64,000 nt of DNA from CAVXHQ01 sp963761735 (GCA_963761735.1 CAVXHQ010000005.1:744001-808000), one strand, 5' to 3'. Counted from the first letter of the stretch, positions 15,714 through 24,615 are shown. Notes: a model not told the origin generated them from the letters alone. Made by a program: numbers and translations.

Positions 15714-17957
15714 ATGACCGACGACCTGTTCGGCGCGCAAGCGCCTGACCCTTCGGACGATCCGGATCTTTTCGCGCCGGGCGCGCTGGTCGGCGTGCTG
15801 ACGACGCAGCCGCTGGGCCGGCTGCTCGATTACCGCGCGCCCGAGGGCGGTTGCGTGCTGGGCGCCTTCGTCGAGGTGCCACTGGGGCCGCGCCGGGTGT
15901 TCGGCGTCGTCTGGGGGCCGGGCAAGGGCGATTACGATCCGGCAAAGATCCGCGCCGTGGGCCGTGTCCTCGATGCGGCGCCAATGCTGCCGGGGATGCG
16001 CGAGTTTCTGACCCGCGCCGCCGAATACACCGTCACCCCGCTGGGCGCGATGCTGCGCCTGGCGACGCGGGCGCCGGGCCTTGGCGACGGCGTGGCGGTG
16101 CGTACTGTGTACCGGCTGGCCGATCCGGCCCCCGGTGCAGATATCCGCCTGACAGGTGCGCGCGAAAAGGTGCTCGCGGTGCTCGAGGAATACGGCGGTG
16201 CGGCGTTTACGCTGGGCGAGCTGGCAGAGATGGCCGGGGTCGGCACCGGCGTGGTGAAGGGGCTGGCAAAGCTCGGCGCCGTGCGCGAGGAGGCCGCCCC
16301 GCGCGACACGCCCTATCCGCCGCTGGACCCGGACCTGCCGGGCAAGGTGCTGACCGGCGATCAGGCGGCGGCGACGCAGGTCTTGCGCGCCGCCGTGCAG
16401 GCCGGTGGCTATGGCACGACGCTGCTCAAGGGCGTGACCGGATCGGGCAAGACCGAGGTCTACCTCGAGGCCGTCGCGGCCTGTATCGCGGAGGGGCGGC
16501 AGGCCCTCGTCCTGTTGCCCGAAATCGCCCTGACGGGCGAATTCCTCGACCGGGTCGAGGCGCGGTTCGGTGCGCGGGCGGCGGAATGGCATTCTGGCGT
16601 GACGATGACCGAACGTCGCCGCTGCTGGCGGATGGTGGGGACGGGCGGCGCGCAACTGGTGGTCGGCGCGCGGTCGGCGCTGTTCCTGCCGTACCGCGAT
16701 CTGGGGCTGATCGTCGTCGACGAGGAACACGACACCTCCTACAAACAAGAGGACGGCGTGCTGTACAACGCCCGTGACATGGCTGTCCTGCGCGCCTCGC
16801 TGGCGTCCGCGCAGGTGGTGCTGGCCTCGGCCACGCCATCGCTGGAAAGCTGGGCGAACGTCGAGGCGGGCAAATACGCGCGCCTGACCCTGACGTCGCG
16901 GTTCGGGCCCGCCGTGATGCCGAAGATGGGCGCGATCGACATGCGGAGCGAGGCGCTGGCGGCCGGCACCTGGGTCTCGCCGACGCTGCGCGGCGCGGTC
17001 GCGGACCGGCTGGCGCGCGGCGAACAGGCGATGCTGTTCCTGAACCGTCGCGGCTATGCCCCGGTGACGCTGTGCCGGGCCTGCGGCGCGCAGGTGGCCT
17101 GCCATCAATGCGACGCGCGGATGGTGGAACACCGGTTCCTCAAGCGGCTCATGTGTCACCAGTGCGGCGAAACGCGGCCATTGCCGGTGGCCTGTCCGAC
17201 CTGCGAGGTGGACGGCAAGATGGCCCCCGTCGGCCCCGGTGTCGAGCGGCTGGCGGAAGAGGCCGCGGCGCTGTTCCCGGACGCGCGGTTCGCCGTGCTG
17301 TCGAGCGATCTGTATGGCAGCGCCCGGGCCCTGAAGGCGCATATCGCCGAAATCGCCGCAGGCGGCGCGGACATCGTCATCGGCACGCAGCTGGTGGCCA
17401 AGGGGCACAACTTTCCGCTTCTGACGCTGGTGGGCGTCATCGACGCCGACCTGGGGTTGCAGGGCAGCGACCTGCGCGCCGCCGAACGCACGTTTCAGCT
17501 GATGCGGCAGGTGGCGGGCCGGGCGGGACGTGCCGAGGCACCCGGCGAGGCGATGTTGCAGACCTTTCAGCCCGATCACCCGGTGATCCGCGCGATCCTT
17601 GGCGGTGACGAAGAGGCGTTCTGGCGCGCCGAGGCCGATGAGCGCCGCGCCGCCGGCGTGCCGCCCTATGGCCGGATGGCGGGCATCGTGCTGTCGAGCG
17701 AAAACGTCGCCGAAGTGTTCGACCTTGGCGAGGCGATGGCCCGCAATCCCGGACCGCTCGCACGCATCGGCGCCGACGTCTACGGCCCGGCACCTGCGCC
17801 CATCGCGCGGGTGCGCGGGCGGCACCGGGTGCGTCTGCTGGTCAAGGCGGGCAAAGGTGTCGGGTTGCAGGCGGCGCTGATCGCGTGGATCGCCCAGTTC
17901 AAAGTGCCCGCCTCGGTGCGCCTCAGCGTCGATATCGATCCGCAAAGTTTTCTCTGA
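15714..17957 (+). CDS. priA: Primosomal protein N' (PriA), replication-restart helicase
   Basis: 747 residues. The N-terminal DNA-binding domain is followed by a superfamily 2 helicase core with Walker A GVTGSGKTEVYL, the DEEH box in VVDEEHDTSYKQED, and a zinc-binding cluster of CxxC motifs (CRACGAQVACHQCDAR...CHQCGE...CPTCE). Motif V/VI is 'GTQLVAKGHNFP' and 'QVAGRAGRAE'. PriA recognises stalled forks and loads the primosome. The gene follows lysE with almost no gap and is near fsa, a frequent neighbour in Rhodobacterales. Confidence 0.97.
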   Translation: MTDDLFGAQAPDPSDDPDLFAPGALVGVLTTQPLGRLLDYRAPEGGCVLGAFVEVPLGPRRVFGVVWGPGKGDYDPAKIRAVGRVLDAAPMLPGMREFLTRAAEYTVTPLGAMLRLATRAPGLGDGVAVRTVYRLADPAPGADIRLTGAREKVLAVLEEYGGAAFTLGELAEMAGVGTGVVKGLAKLGAVREEAAPRDTPYPPLDPDLPGKVLTGDQAAATQVLRAAVQAGGYGTTLLKGVTGSGKTEVYLEAVAACIAEGRQALVLLPEIALTGEFLDRVEARFGARAAEWHSGVTMTERRRCWRMVGTGGAQLVVGARSALFLPYRDLGLIVVDEEHDTSYKQEDGVLYNARDMAVLRASLASAQVVLASATPSLESWANVEAGKYARLTLTSRFGPAVMPKMGAIDMRSEALAAGTWVSPTLRGAVADRLARGEQAMLFLNRRGYAPVTLCRACGAQVACHQCDARMVEHRFLKRLMCHQCGETRPLPVACPTCEVDGKMAPVGPGVERLAEEAAALFPDARFAVLSSDLYGSARALKAHIAEIAAGGADIVIGTQLVAKGHNFPLLTLVGVIDADLGLQGSDLRAAERTFQLMRQVAGRAGRAEAPGEAMLQTFQPDHPVIRAILGGDEEAFWRAEADERRAAGVPPYGRMAGIVLSSENVAEVFDLGEAMARNPGPLARIGADVYGPAPAPIARVRGRHRVRLLVKAGKGVGLQAALIAWIAQFKVPASVRLSVDIDPQSFL

Positions 17958-18324
17958 AGCGCGTATCGCAAGGCCGGATGAGTATTTGGAGCAAGAAAAA
18001 GCGGCGGCGACGGTTTGCAATGCCGGATGCCGCACAAGAGGCTGGCAGCAGAGCCGTACCCTCTCGACGGGCGGTCTCCTGCGCAGAAGGCCCCGAGCGC
18101 GGAAAGATCGCGCGCAGAAACAGAGATCGCGCGCGGAAAGATCGCGCGCGCAAGGCTCGTGCGCCGGAAGATCGCGCCGGAAACCGGGGTGCGTTCGGGA
18201 CCGACGGATCGCGTTGGCGACGGGTCAAGGTTCCTCGCGCCATGGCCTGTGTGAAAAACCAGGGTGACGCGAGGGGTGTCGGACCCTCTGGGCAGCGGCG
18301 CGAAACAGGCGTAGGTCTGCGCGC
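17958..18324. other. Intergenic region between priA and the MFS gene with gatcgcgcgc repeats
   Basis: 367 bp without a credible gene. An extragenic tail element (gatgagtatttggagcaagaaaaa) lies at 17978-18000. The 19-mer gcgcggaaagatcgcgcgc occurs at 18097-18115 and 18131-18149 (34 bp apart), with a degenerate third copy near 18161-18180. Several short frames cross it but none resembles a protein. Confidence 0.55.
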
Positions 18325-19641
18325 ATGAAAATCGTCCGTCTCGCCGATGCCCGTCACCTGCCGTTCTGGCAGCGTCCCGTCACGCTGCTGTTCGTGTTGG
18401 CCGCCGCGATGCCCATCGCGTTTTCGACCTGGTCGGCGCTGCTCAACAACTTCGTCATCGAGGTTGCGGATTTCGACGGCGCGGACATCGGCTGGCTGCA
18501 TACGGTGCGCGAGATCCCGGGGTTTCTCGCCATCGGCGTGATCGCGCTCCTGATGTTCATGCGCGAGCAGGTGCTCGGCGTCGTCGCCCTGATCCTGCTG
18601 GCCGTCGCCACCGCGATCACCGCGTGGTTTCCGTCGATGGGCGGGATCCTGACGATCACGATGCTGTCGTCCATCGGGTTCCATTATTACGAAACCGTCA
18701 ACCAGTCCCTGCAACTGCAATGGATCGACCGCAAACGCGCGCCGCAGATGCTCGGCTGGCTTATGGCCTGCGGATCGGGGGCGACGCTGGTCGCCTATAT
18801 CGCGATTGTGCTGACGTGGCGCAGGTTCGATCTGTCCTATGATTTCGTCTATCTGGCCTCGGGGGGCATTGCCCTGGCGCTCGGGCTTTTCGCGCTGCTC
18901 GCCTATCCGCAGTTCGAGGCGCCGACGCCGCAACTCAAGCGGCTGATCCTGCGACGGCGCTACTGGCTGTATTACGCGCTGCAATTCATGTCGGGGGCGC
19001 GGCGGCAGATCTTCGTCGTCTTCGCGGGCTTCATGATGGTCGAGAAATTCGGTTTTGCGGTGCACGAGATCACGGCGCTGTTCATGATCAACCTCGTCGC
19101 CAACATGGTCATGGGGCCGCTGATGGGCCGCATCGTCACGCTGTTCGGCGAGCGGCGCGCGCTATTGTTCGAATACGCGGGGCTGATCTGCGTCTTTCTC
19201 GCCTACGGCGGTCTGTACTGGTTCGGCTGGGGCGTGATGATCGCGAGCGCGCTGTACATCGTCGACCATATCTTCTTTGCGCTGGCGCTGGCCCTGAAAA
19301 CCTATTTTCAAAAGATCGCGGCACCCGGGGACATCGCCCCCACCGCTGCCGTCGCCTTTACCATCAACCACATCGCCGCCGTGTTCCTGCCCGCCGCGCT
19401 GGGTTATCTCTGGCTGGTCTCGCCCTCGGCGGTGTTCGTGGCGGCGGCCGTTATGGCGGCGATGTCGTTCGCGCTGGCGCTGCTGATCCCGCGCCACCCC
19501 GCGCCGGGCCACGAGACGGTGTTCGAACCTGCGTATGCCGGCCCGCCGCGCGAGGTGGCCGTCGATCCGCTGCTGGTGCGCGACGCCAACCCCGCCGCAC
19601 CCTTTCCCGCCGGCCCTGTGGGACGCGGCCCCGCCGAATGA
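18325..19641 (+). CDS. Major facilitator superfamily transporter
   Basis: 438 residues with about twelve hydrophobic helices and a basic cytoplasmic mid-loop (LKRLILRRRYW). The N-terminus 'LPFWQRPVTLLFVLAAAMPIAF' and the second-half signature 'MGRIVTLFGERRALL' fit the MFS fold. The substrate cannot be assigned. The C-terminal 50 residues are hydrophilic and proline/alanine-rich. Its stop codon lies inside a 13-bp tandem repeat. Confidence 0.8.
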   Translation: MKIVRLADARHLPFWQRPVTLLFVLAAAMPIAFSTWSALLNNFVIEVADFDGADIGWLHTVREIPGFLAIGVIALLMFMREQVLGVVALILLAVATAITAWFPSMGGILTITMLSSIGFHYYETVNQSLQLQWIDRKRAPQMLGWLMACGSGATLVAYIAIVLTWRRFDLSYDFVYLASGGIALALGLFALLAYPQFEAPTPQLKRLILRRRYWLYYALQFMSGARRQIFVVFAGFMMVEKFGFAVHEITALFMINLVANMVMGPLMGRIVTLFGERRALLFEYAGLICVFLAYGGLYWFGWGVMIASALYIVDHIFFALALALKTYFQKIAAPGDIAPTAAVAFTINHIAAVFLPAALGYLWLVSPSAVFVAAAVMAAMSFALALLIPRHPAPGHETVFEPAYAGPPREVAVDPLLVRDANPAAPFPAGPVGRGPAE

Positions 19642-19686
19642 TCTGACCGAATGATCTGACCGAATGATTCCGGCGAATGAACCCGC
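19635..19686. repeat. 13-bp tandem array spanning the MFS stop codon
   Basis: Unit cgaatgatctgac at 19635 and 19648, then degenerate copies cgaatgattccgg at 19661 and cgaatgaa at 19674. The first unit contains the TGA stop of the MFS gene (19639-19641), so the stop is reiterated in shifted frames. A 13-bp period would break a reading frame, and the array lies at the end of one. Confidence 0.85.
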
Positions 19687-19766
19687 CGAACATACGTGCC
19701 GAATACCCACCCGGACATGTTCCGCCGCGCCGCGTGGCGGGTGCCCGTGTCAAAGGACCGCTTTTC

Positions 19767-20768
19767 ATGCCGATATTTTCCGCCACCACCGTTCTGCCCG
19801 CCCGCGCCGCCGCCGAGGCGCTGGCGCAAGCGGTCGAAACCCTCGACCCCGCGCCTTACGGCATCGGCGTGTTCGAGGTCGAGGACGGGTCCGGCCTGTT
19901 CGAGATCGGCGCGCATTTCGAAGAGGCGCCGGACGACGTGGGCCTGGCACTGCTGGCGGCGGTTCACGGGGCGCGGGCCTTTGCGGTCAGCGAGGTGCCC
20001 GACATCGACTGGGTTGCCCATGTCCGGCGTGAACTGGCACCCGTGGAGGCGGGGCGGTTCTTTGTTTACGGCGCGCATGACGCGGACAAGGTGCCGCCGC
20101 CCGCGACGGCGGACAAGGTGCCGCCGCCCGCGACGGCGGACAAGGTGCCGCCGCCCGGACGGTCGGGCGAGATGCTGCCGCCCGGACGGTCGGGCGAGAT
20201 GCTGCCGACCGGACGGTCGGGCGATGCGCGCCGCGTGCCGCTCCTGATCGAGGCGTCGATGGCCTTCGGGACCGGACACCACGGTACCACGCTGGGCTGC
20301 CTGCTCGCGGTCGAGGATCTGGCGGCCGGGCCGGAGCGCGCCCGGATCATCGACATCGGCTGCGGCACGGCCGTGCTGGCGATGGCCGCGGCGCGTGTCT
20401 GGCCGGACGCGCGCATCCTCGCCAGCGACATCGACGATGTCGCCGTCGACGTGGCCCGCGTGAACGTCGCGGCCAACGGGCTGGTGGACCGTATCGACTG
20501 TCTGGCCGCCGCCGGGTTCGACGCGCCCGCCATCGCCGAAGCGGGCCCCTTCGACCTGATCTTCGCCAATATCCTGAAAGGTCCGTTGATGGCCCTTGCC
20601 GCCCCGATGGCCCGGCGCCTGTCTCCGGGCGGTGTCGCCGTCCTGTCGGGGATTCTGAACGAACAGGCCGAGGCCATCGTCGCGCATTATGCACAGGCCG
20701 GGATCAATGAGCGGTCCCGCAGAAGTATTGGTGACTGGACGACGCTAATCATGGTCAGAAGCCATTGA
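19767..20768 (+). CDS. prmA: Ribosomal protein L11 methyltransferase PrmA with a 45-residue repeat insert
   Basis: 333 residues from the ATG giving MPIFSATTVLPARAAAEAL. It trimethylates ribosomal protein L11 with S-adenosylmethionine. The SAM-binding motif is IIDIGCGTAVLAMAA, preceded by EASMAFGTGHHGTTLGC and followed by DLIFANILKGPL, all PrmA signatures. Between the L11-recognition domain (ending FVYGAHDADKVP) and RRVPLLIEASMAFG lies an unusual insert made of five 27-bp units (20082-20216), where the family normally has a short loop. Both flanks are well conserved, so the enzyme is probably functional with an extended linker. Confidence 0.93.
   Translation: MPIFSATTVLPARAAAEALAQAVETLDPAPYGIGVFEVEDGSGLFEIGAHFEEAPDDVGLALLAAVHGARAFAVSEVPDIDWVAHVRRELAPVEAGRFFVYGAHDADKVPPPATADKVPPPATADKVPPPGRSGEMLPPGRSGEMLPTGRSGDARRVPLLIEASMAFGTGHHGTTLGCLLAVEDLAAGPERARIIDIGCGTAVLAMAAARVWPDARILASDIDDVAVDVARVNVAANGLVDRIDCLAAAGFDAPAIAEAGPFDLIFANILKGPLMALAAPMARRLSPGGVAVLSGILNEQAEAIVAHYAQAGINERSRRSIGDWTTLIMVRSH
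20082..20216 (+). repeat. 27-bp in-frame minisatellite inside prmA (two unit types)
   Basis: Three copies of a unit encoding ADKVPPPAT/GR (20082-20108, 20109-20135, 20136-20162) run into two copies encoding SGEMLPPGR-type units (20163-20189, 20190-20216). The first two copies are identical at the nucleotide level, which points to recent expansion. The second unit type grows out of the end of the third copy. Confidence 0.95.
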
Positions 20769-20872
20769 TTTATTTAAAAACTCTGTCCCGGTTTAGCGAA
20801 TTGCCCCACATTTGACACAATTAGGCGACATGAATGACACCAGTGAGGCGGGGGCGTTTCACGGAGGCCATC

Positions 20873-21223
20873 ATGTCTCAGACGACAACATTTCAAACCC
20901 GGATGAAGCGCCTCGGGCGCCGTCATTCGCGGATGTATCGGAACGGCGTTGTCGCCCGGATGGGCCGTGATGGCCTGATCTCGGCGCATCCCCGCCGCCG
21001 GATGCCCCGGTTTCCGCTGCGCGGGGTCGTGATCCTGTTCGGCGCGGCACTCCTGTACAAGGCATTCCTGCTCGCGGCACTTGGTCCCGGTGTCTATCAG
21101 GCGCGCGTCGATCTGCTTGCGCAGGGCACCTGGTTTGAACAGGCCGGTAGCTGGGTCATGCAGGCCGATCCTGCGACACGGCTTCTTGCGGATTTCATCG
21201 AGCCGGTCGTTCCCGGGATCTGA
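20873..21223 (+). CDS. Conserved-looking small membrane protein of unknown function
   Basis: 116 residues from the ATG at 20873, chosen because ggagg lies 6-10 nt upstream. The N-terminus is basic (RMKRLGRRHSRMYRNGVVARMGRDGLI), then a single hydrophobic helix 'RGVVILFGAALLYKAFLLAAL' at about residues 50-72 and a C-terminal segment with W and D residues that probably faces the periplasm. I do not recognise a named family. It stands alone between prmA and a convergent DUF1127 gene. Confidence 0.65.
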   Translation: MSQTTTFQTRMKRLGRRHSRMYRNGVVARMGRDGLISAHPRRRMPRFPLRGVVILFGAALLYKAFLLAALGPGVYQARVDLLAQGTWFEQAGSWVMQADPATRLLADFIEPVVPGI

Positions 21224-21407
21224 CCCCGGAATGTGACTGCGGCGTCCATGAGTTTCCCGGTGTCCGCTGCGGCCGCCGGGTTTGTCACCGGCCCGGATGC
21301 GGCGATCTCTCATGTCTCCAGCATGGGAGGGCGCCGGTCCGGGTCGTGCCTCGCGGCAACGCCCCTAGTATCCAGCCTCTGAGACGATCCGTCCAGCAAA
21401 CGTAATC

Positions 21408-21436
21408 GGGCCGCACCGACAGGATCGGTGCGGCCC
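21408..21436. terminator. Perfect 12-bp stem-loop downstream of the DUF1127 gene
   Basis: gggccgcaccga (21408-21419) pairs with tcggtgcggccc (21425-21436) around a 5-nt loop, in the convergent gap. No U-tract follows on either strand, so it is a stem-loop 3' end or mRNA stabiliser rather than a textbook intrinsic terminator. Confidence 0.6.
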
Positions 21437-21462
21437 GTTCCGCGTCTGCGCGCGGCAGAGGA

Positions 21463-21672
21463 TCAGTAGCGGCCGCCGCGGTTTGCGATGGCGTCGATGT
21501 CGCCACGGCACAGCCCGATATCGTCAAGCTCGCGCGCGGTGAGGCGGTGCAGGGCCTTGCGGGTTACGCGGGCGTCGTTCCAGGTGCGGACGGCACCGAA
21601 CAGATTTACGAGGGTGGCGCCGAATGTGGGGCGCGTGGCGGAAGCGGTGCGGGTGGTGTCGAACGTTGTCAT
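21463..21672 (-). CDS. DUF1127 small basic protein
   Basis: 69 residues; the C-terminal half 'RVTRKALHRLTARELDDIGLCRGDIDAIA' is the DUF1127 signature (arginine-rich helix, L-x-x-L-x-x-x-x-L-x-D-I-G). In other alphaproteobacteria small DUF1127 proteins act in RNA turnover and in phosphate or stress responses; this copy has a 40-residue N-terminal extension before the domain. It is monocistronic, with the stem-loop at 21408-21436 just downstream. Confidence 0.88.
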   Translation of the reverse strand: MTTFDTTRTASATRPTFGATLVNLFGAVRTWNDARVTRKALHRLTARELDDIGLCRGDIDAIANRGGRY

Positions 21673-22027
21673 TGCCTGTATCCTGAGCGTTTTCGCCCAA
21701 TTTGCGGGCGGTTTGTGTATGAGGACGATCTAGTCCCGCCTCCGACGGGAGAGAACCCCTAAATGCGCAATCCACCTATGCACGCGCAGCATGACACTCA
21801 GATGCCGATTGCGTGAACAAAATAAAGGACACGCGCAGGCTTTGCATGGCCGTTCCCGGGCCGCGGCAGGGGGTGTCATGGCACGCGCGCCGGGCGTTTG
21901 AGGTGGTGCAGCGGCAATCGCGCTTGGCGCGTGTTCGCACTTTGTGCTAACTACGCGCCAATGCTGTCGTCCACAGGGGCGCGGACCCGGTCACGGACCG
22001 GGACAAGGAACGGGGCAGGAGGGTGCG
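21673..22027. other. Divergent intergenic region between the DUF1127 gene and ruvC
   Basis: 355 bp without a supported gene. The DUF1127 promoter should lie in the first ~120 bp and the ruvC promoter before 22028. ggaac...ggggcaggagggtgcg directly before ruvC provides its ribosome-binding site (ggagg). No other structure stands out. Confidence 0.5.
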
Positions 22028-22771
22028 ATGCGGGTAATGGGGATCGATCCGGGGCTGCGCAACCTTGGCTGGGGCGTGATCGACATCCACGGCTCGAAGG
22101 TGAGCCACGTCGCGAACGGTGTCATCCAGTCGGAGGGCGACGATCTGGCCCGGCGGCTTTTGTCGCTGCACGCGGCGTTGACGGCGGTGGTGGCGGCGCA
22201 TGCGCCCGAGGCCGTGGCTGTCGAGCAGACGTTCGTGAACCGGGACGGGGCGGGAACCCTGAAGCTCGGTCAGGCGCGCGGTATCGCGATGCTGGTGCCG
22301 GCGCAGGCAGGGTTGACGGTCGGGGAATATGCGCCGAATGCGGTGAAAAAGGCGGTCGTCGGCGTCGGCCACGCGGACAAGGCGCAGATCCTGCACATGG
22401 TAAAGCTGTGCCTGCCGGGGGCGGATGTCGCGGGGCCGGACGCCGCCGACGCCCTCGCCATCGCGATATGTCACGCACATCACCTGCAATCGGCGGGGCA
22501 TCTGACCCGCGCGCTGCACAGGGCGGCGGGGTCACAGGCCAATGAGCCGGGTCAAGGAGCGGCACAGGCCACGGGACAAAACCGCGCTCCGCAATCCGGC
22601 CTCGCGCGGGCCATCGCGCAGGCGGGTGCCCGGTCGGCAGCGAAATCGGCAGCAGCGCCTGCGGCCAGGCTTGAGACAGCGCCTGCGGCCAGGTCTGAGG
22701 CAGCGCTTGACGCGGTGCCTGCGGCGGCGTCCGAGGCGACTTTCGGGACGCGGTCCGGGGCGCGTTCATGA
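22028..22771 (+). CDS. ruvC: Holliday-junction resolvase RuvC with a long repeat-derived C-terminal tail
   Basis: 247 residues from MRVMGIDPGLRNLGWG; the usual length is about 165-175. The acidic catalytic residues are visible: D7 in GIDPGLR, E in AVEQTFVNRD and the DAADALAIAICH cluster. RuvC cuts Holliday junctions bound by RuvAB. The core ends near residue 165, and about 75 further residues are alanine-rich (ARSAAKSAAAPAARLET...) and partly come from a 24-bp repeat at 22654-22701. The stop overlaps the ruvA start by 4 nt. The frame is open 28 codons upstream, but the ATG after ggagg is clearly right. Confidence 0.96.
   Translation: MRVMGIDPGLRNLGWGVIDIHGSKVSHVANGVIQSEGDDLARRLLSLHAALTAVVAAHAPEAVAVEQTFVNRDGAGTLKLGQARGIAMLVPAQAGLTVGEYAPNAVKKAVVGVGHADKAQILHMVKLCLPGADVAGPDAADALAIAICHAHHLQSAGHLTRALHRAAGSQANEPGQGAAQATGQNRAPQSGLARAIAQAGARSAAKSAAAPAARLETAPAARSEAALDAVPAAASEATFGTRSGARS
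22654..22701 (+). repeat. 24-bp tandem repeat in the ruvC tail
   Basis: agcgcctgcggccaggcttgagac at 22654-22677 and agcgcctgcggccaggtctgaggc at 22678-22701 differ at only a few bases. They encode APAARLET/APAARSEA in the non-catalytic C-terminal extension. Confidence 0.88.
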
Positions 22772-23454
22772 TCGGGAAGCTGTCGGGCCGGATCGACTAT
22801 CGGGGCACGGACCACATCCTGCTCGACGTGCACGGCGTCGGGTATATCGTCTATGTCAGCGACCGGGTCATGGCCGCGCTGCCGCGTGTCGGCGAGGCGG
22901 CGGCCCTGTATACCGATCTATTGGTGCGGGACGATCTTTTGCAGCTGTTCGGGTTTCCGACGCTGATGGAAAAGGAATGGCACAGGTTGCTGATGTCGGT
23001 GCAGGGGATCGGGGCAAAGGCGTCGCTGGCGATCCTTGGAACGCTGGGGCCGGACGGCGCGAGCCGGGCGATTGCCCTGGGCGACTGGAACGCGGTGGCC
23101 AAGGCGAAAGGCGTCGGGCCGAAAACGGCGCAGCGCGTGGTTCTCGAGCTGAAAACCAAAGCACCGGCGGTGATGGCAATGTCCGGAGGCGCGGCGATGG
23201 TATCGGATGCGGTCATCGAGCCGCTCGAGGGGGGGGCGGTTGCGCCCCGGGCGGGGGCCGCACCAGTGGGACGCGGCGGCAGCGGCCCGGCCAATGCCTC
23301 GGCGCAGGCAGAGGCCCTGTCGGGCCTCACCAACCTTGGCTATAGCCCCGGCGACGCGGTGTCCGCCGTCGCGCAGGCGGCGGGCGATGCACCGGATGCC
23401 GATACCGGCGCGCTGATCCGCGCGGCCCTCCGGCTGCTGGCGCCGAAAGCGTGA
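22768..23454 (+). CDS. ruvA: Holliday-junction branch-migration protein RuvA
   Basis: 228 residues. The N-terminal OB fold starts MIGKLSGRIDYRGTDHILLDVHGVGYIVYV. The helix-hairpin-helix pair includes 'SVQGIGAKASLAIL' and 'KGVGPKTAQRVVLELKTK', and the flexible C-terminal domain III 'EALSGLTNLGYSPGDAVSAVAQ' contacts RuvB. The linker before domain III (about residues 140-180) is rather long and glycine/alanine-rich. Overlaps at both ends (ruvC, ruvB) indicate one operon. Confidence 0.97.
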   Translation: MIGKLSGRIDYRGTDHILLDVHGVGYIVYVSDRVMAALPRVGEAAALYTDLLVRDDLLQLFGFPTLMEKEWHRLLMSVQGIGAKASLAILGTLGPDGASRAIALGDWNAVAKAKGVGPKTAQRVVLELKTKAPAVMAMSGGAAMVSDAVIEPLEGGAVAPRAGAAPVGRGGSGPANASAQAEALSGLTNLGYSPGDAVSAVAQAAGDAPDADTGALIRAALRLLAPKA

Positions 23455-24506
23455 CGGGCCGGGACACGGTGCGCGACGTGAGCCCCGAACGGCAGGCGGG
23501 CGATGGCGAACAGACGGGGCCCGAACACACCGGCGAGGACCGCGCCCTGCGGCCGCAGGCCCTGTCGGAGTTCATCGGTCAGGCCGAGGCGCGCGCCAAT
23601 CTGAGGGTGTTCATCGACAGTGCCCGGATGCGCGGTCAGGCGATGGACCACACGCTGTTTCACGGCCCTCCCGGTCTGGGCAAGACGACGCTGGCACAGA
23701 TCATGGCGCGTGAACTGGGCGTCGGGTTTCGGATGACCAGCGGCCCGGTTCTGGCCAAGGCGGGCGATCTGGCCGCGATCCTGACCAATCTGGAACGCCG
23801 CGACGTGCTGTTCATCGACGAGATCCACCGTCTGAACCCGGCCGTGGAAGAGGTGCTGTATCCCGCGCTCGAGGATTTCGAGCTGGATCTGGTGATCGGC
23901 GAGGGGCCCGCCGCGCGCACCGTGCGGATCGAATTGCAGCCCTTCACGCTCGTCGGTGCCACGACCCGGATGGGCCTTTTGACGACACCGCTGCGCGACC
24001 GGTTCGGGATTCCGACGCGGCTGGAATTCTATACCGTCGACGAATTGTACGAGATCGTCATCCGGGGCGCGCGTCTGATGGGCGCGCCCGCCGCACCCGA
24101 TGGCGCGCGCGAGATCGCGATGCGCGCGCGCGGTACGCCGCGGATCGCGGGGCGGCTGCTGCGTCGGGTCGTGGATTTCGCCCTCGTCGAAGGCGACGGG
24201 ACGGTCACGCTGGCGATCGCGGACCGGGCGCTGACGCGGATGGGCGTCGATGCGCTGGGCCTCGACAATGGCGACAGGCGCTATCTGCGGCTGATCGCCG
24301 AGAGCTATGTCGGCGGGCCGGTCGGCATCGAGACGCTGTCGGCGGCGCTGAGCGAAAGCCGCGATGCACTGGAAGAAGTGATCGAGCCCTATCTGTTGCA
24401 GCAGGGCCTGATCCAGCGGACGCCGCGCGGGCGGATGCTGGCGCCGCGCGCCTGGGGGCATCTGGGGCTGGCGGCACCCAAAGGGCAGGCGGGGTTGTTC
24501 GAATGA
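23451..24506 (+). CDS. ruvB: Holliday-junction branch-migration ATPase RuvB
   Basis: 351 residues from a GTG overlapping ruvA. An AAA+ motor with Walker A GPPGLGKTTLAQIMA, Walker B VLFIDEIHRLNPAVEE, sensor 1 LVGATTRMGLL and the C-terminal winged helix (GGPVGIETLSAALSE...YLLQQGLIQRTPRGR). The hexameric ring drives branch migration with RuvA. Confidence 0.98.
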   Translation: MTGRDTVRDVSPERQAGDGEQTGPEHTGEDRALRPQALSEFIGQAEARANLRVFIDSARMRGQAMDHTLFHGPPGLGKTTLAQIMARELGVGFRMTSGPVLAKAGDLAAILTNLERRDVLFIDEIHRLNPAVEEVLYPALEDFELDLVIGEGPAARTVRIELQPFTLVGATTRMGLLTTPLRDRFGIPTRLEFYTVDELYEIVIRGARLMGAPAAPDGAREIAMRARGTPRIAGRLLRRVVDFALVEGDGTVTLAIADRALTRMGVDALGLDNGDRRYLRLIAESYVGGPVGIETLSAALSESRDALEEVIEPYLLQQGLIQRTPRGRMLAPRAWGHLGLAAPKGQAGLFE

Positions 24507-24615
24507 GGCGGTGGATTCTGCGCGGCGCGTGTTTCACGGCCGAGGTTGCGGCTGTGTCCCGGCGGGTCGTCGAACGCGCCATGATGCCCGGCGCAACGGA
24601 CGCGGGAGGTCTGGC

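Noticed and set aside
15459..18035. 858-codon open frame on the minus strand opposite priA
   Set aside because: It is the antisense shadow of priA in G+C-rich DNA: histidine/arginine/proline-rich, no domain, while priA is unmistakable on the plus strand.
18097..18180. CRISPR array from the gatcgcgcgc repeats
   Set aside because: Copies are only 19 bp, degenerate, with no regular spacers and no cas genes.
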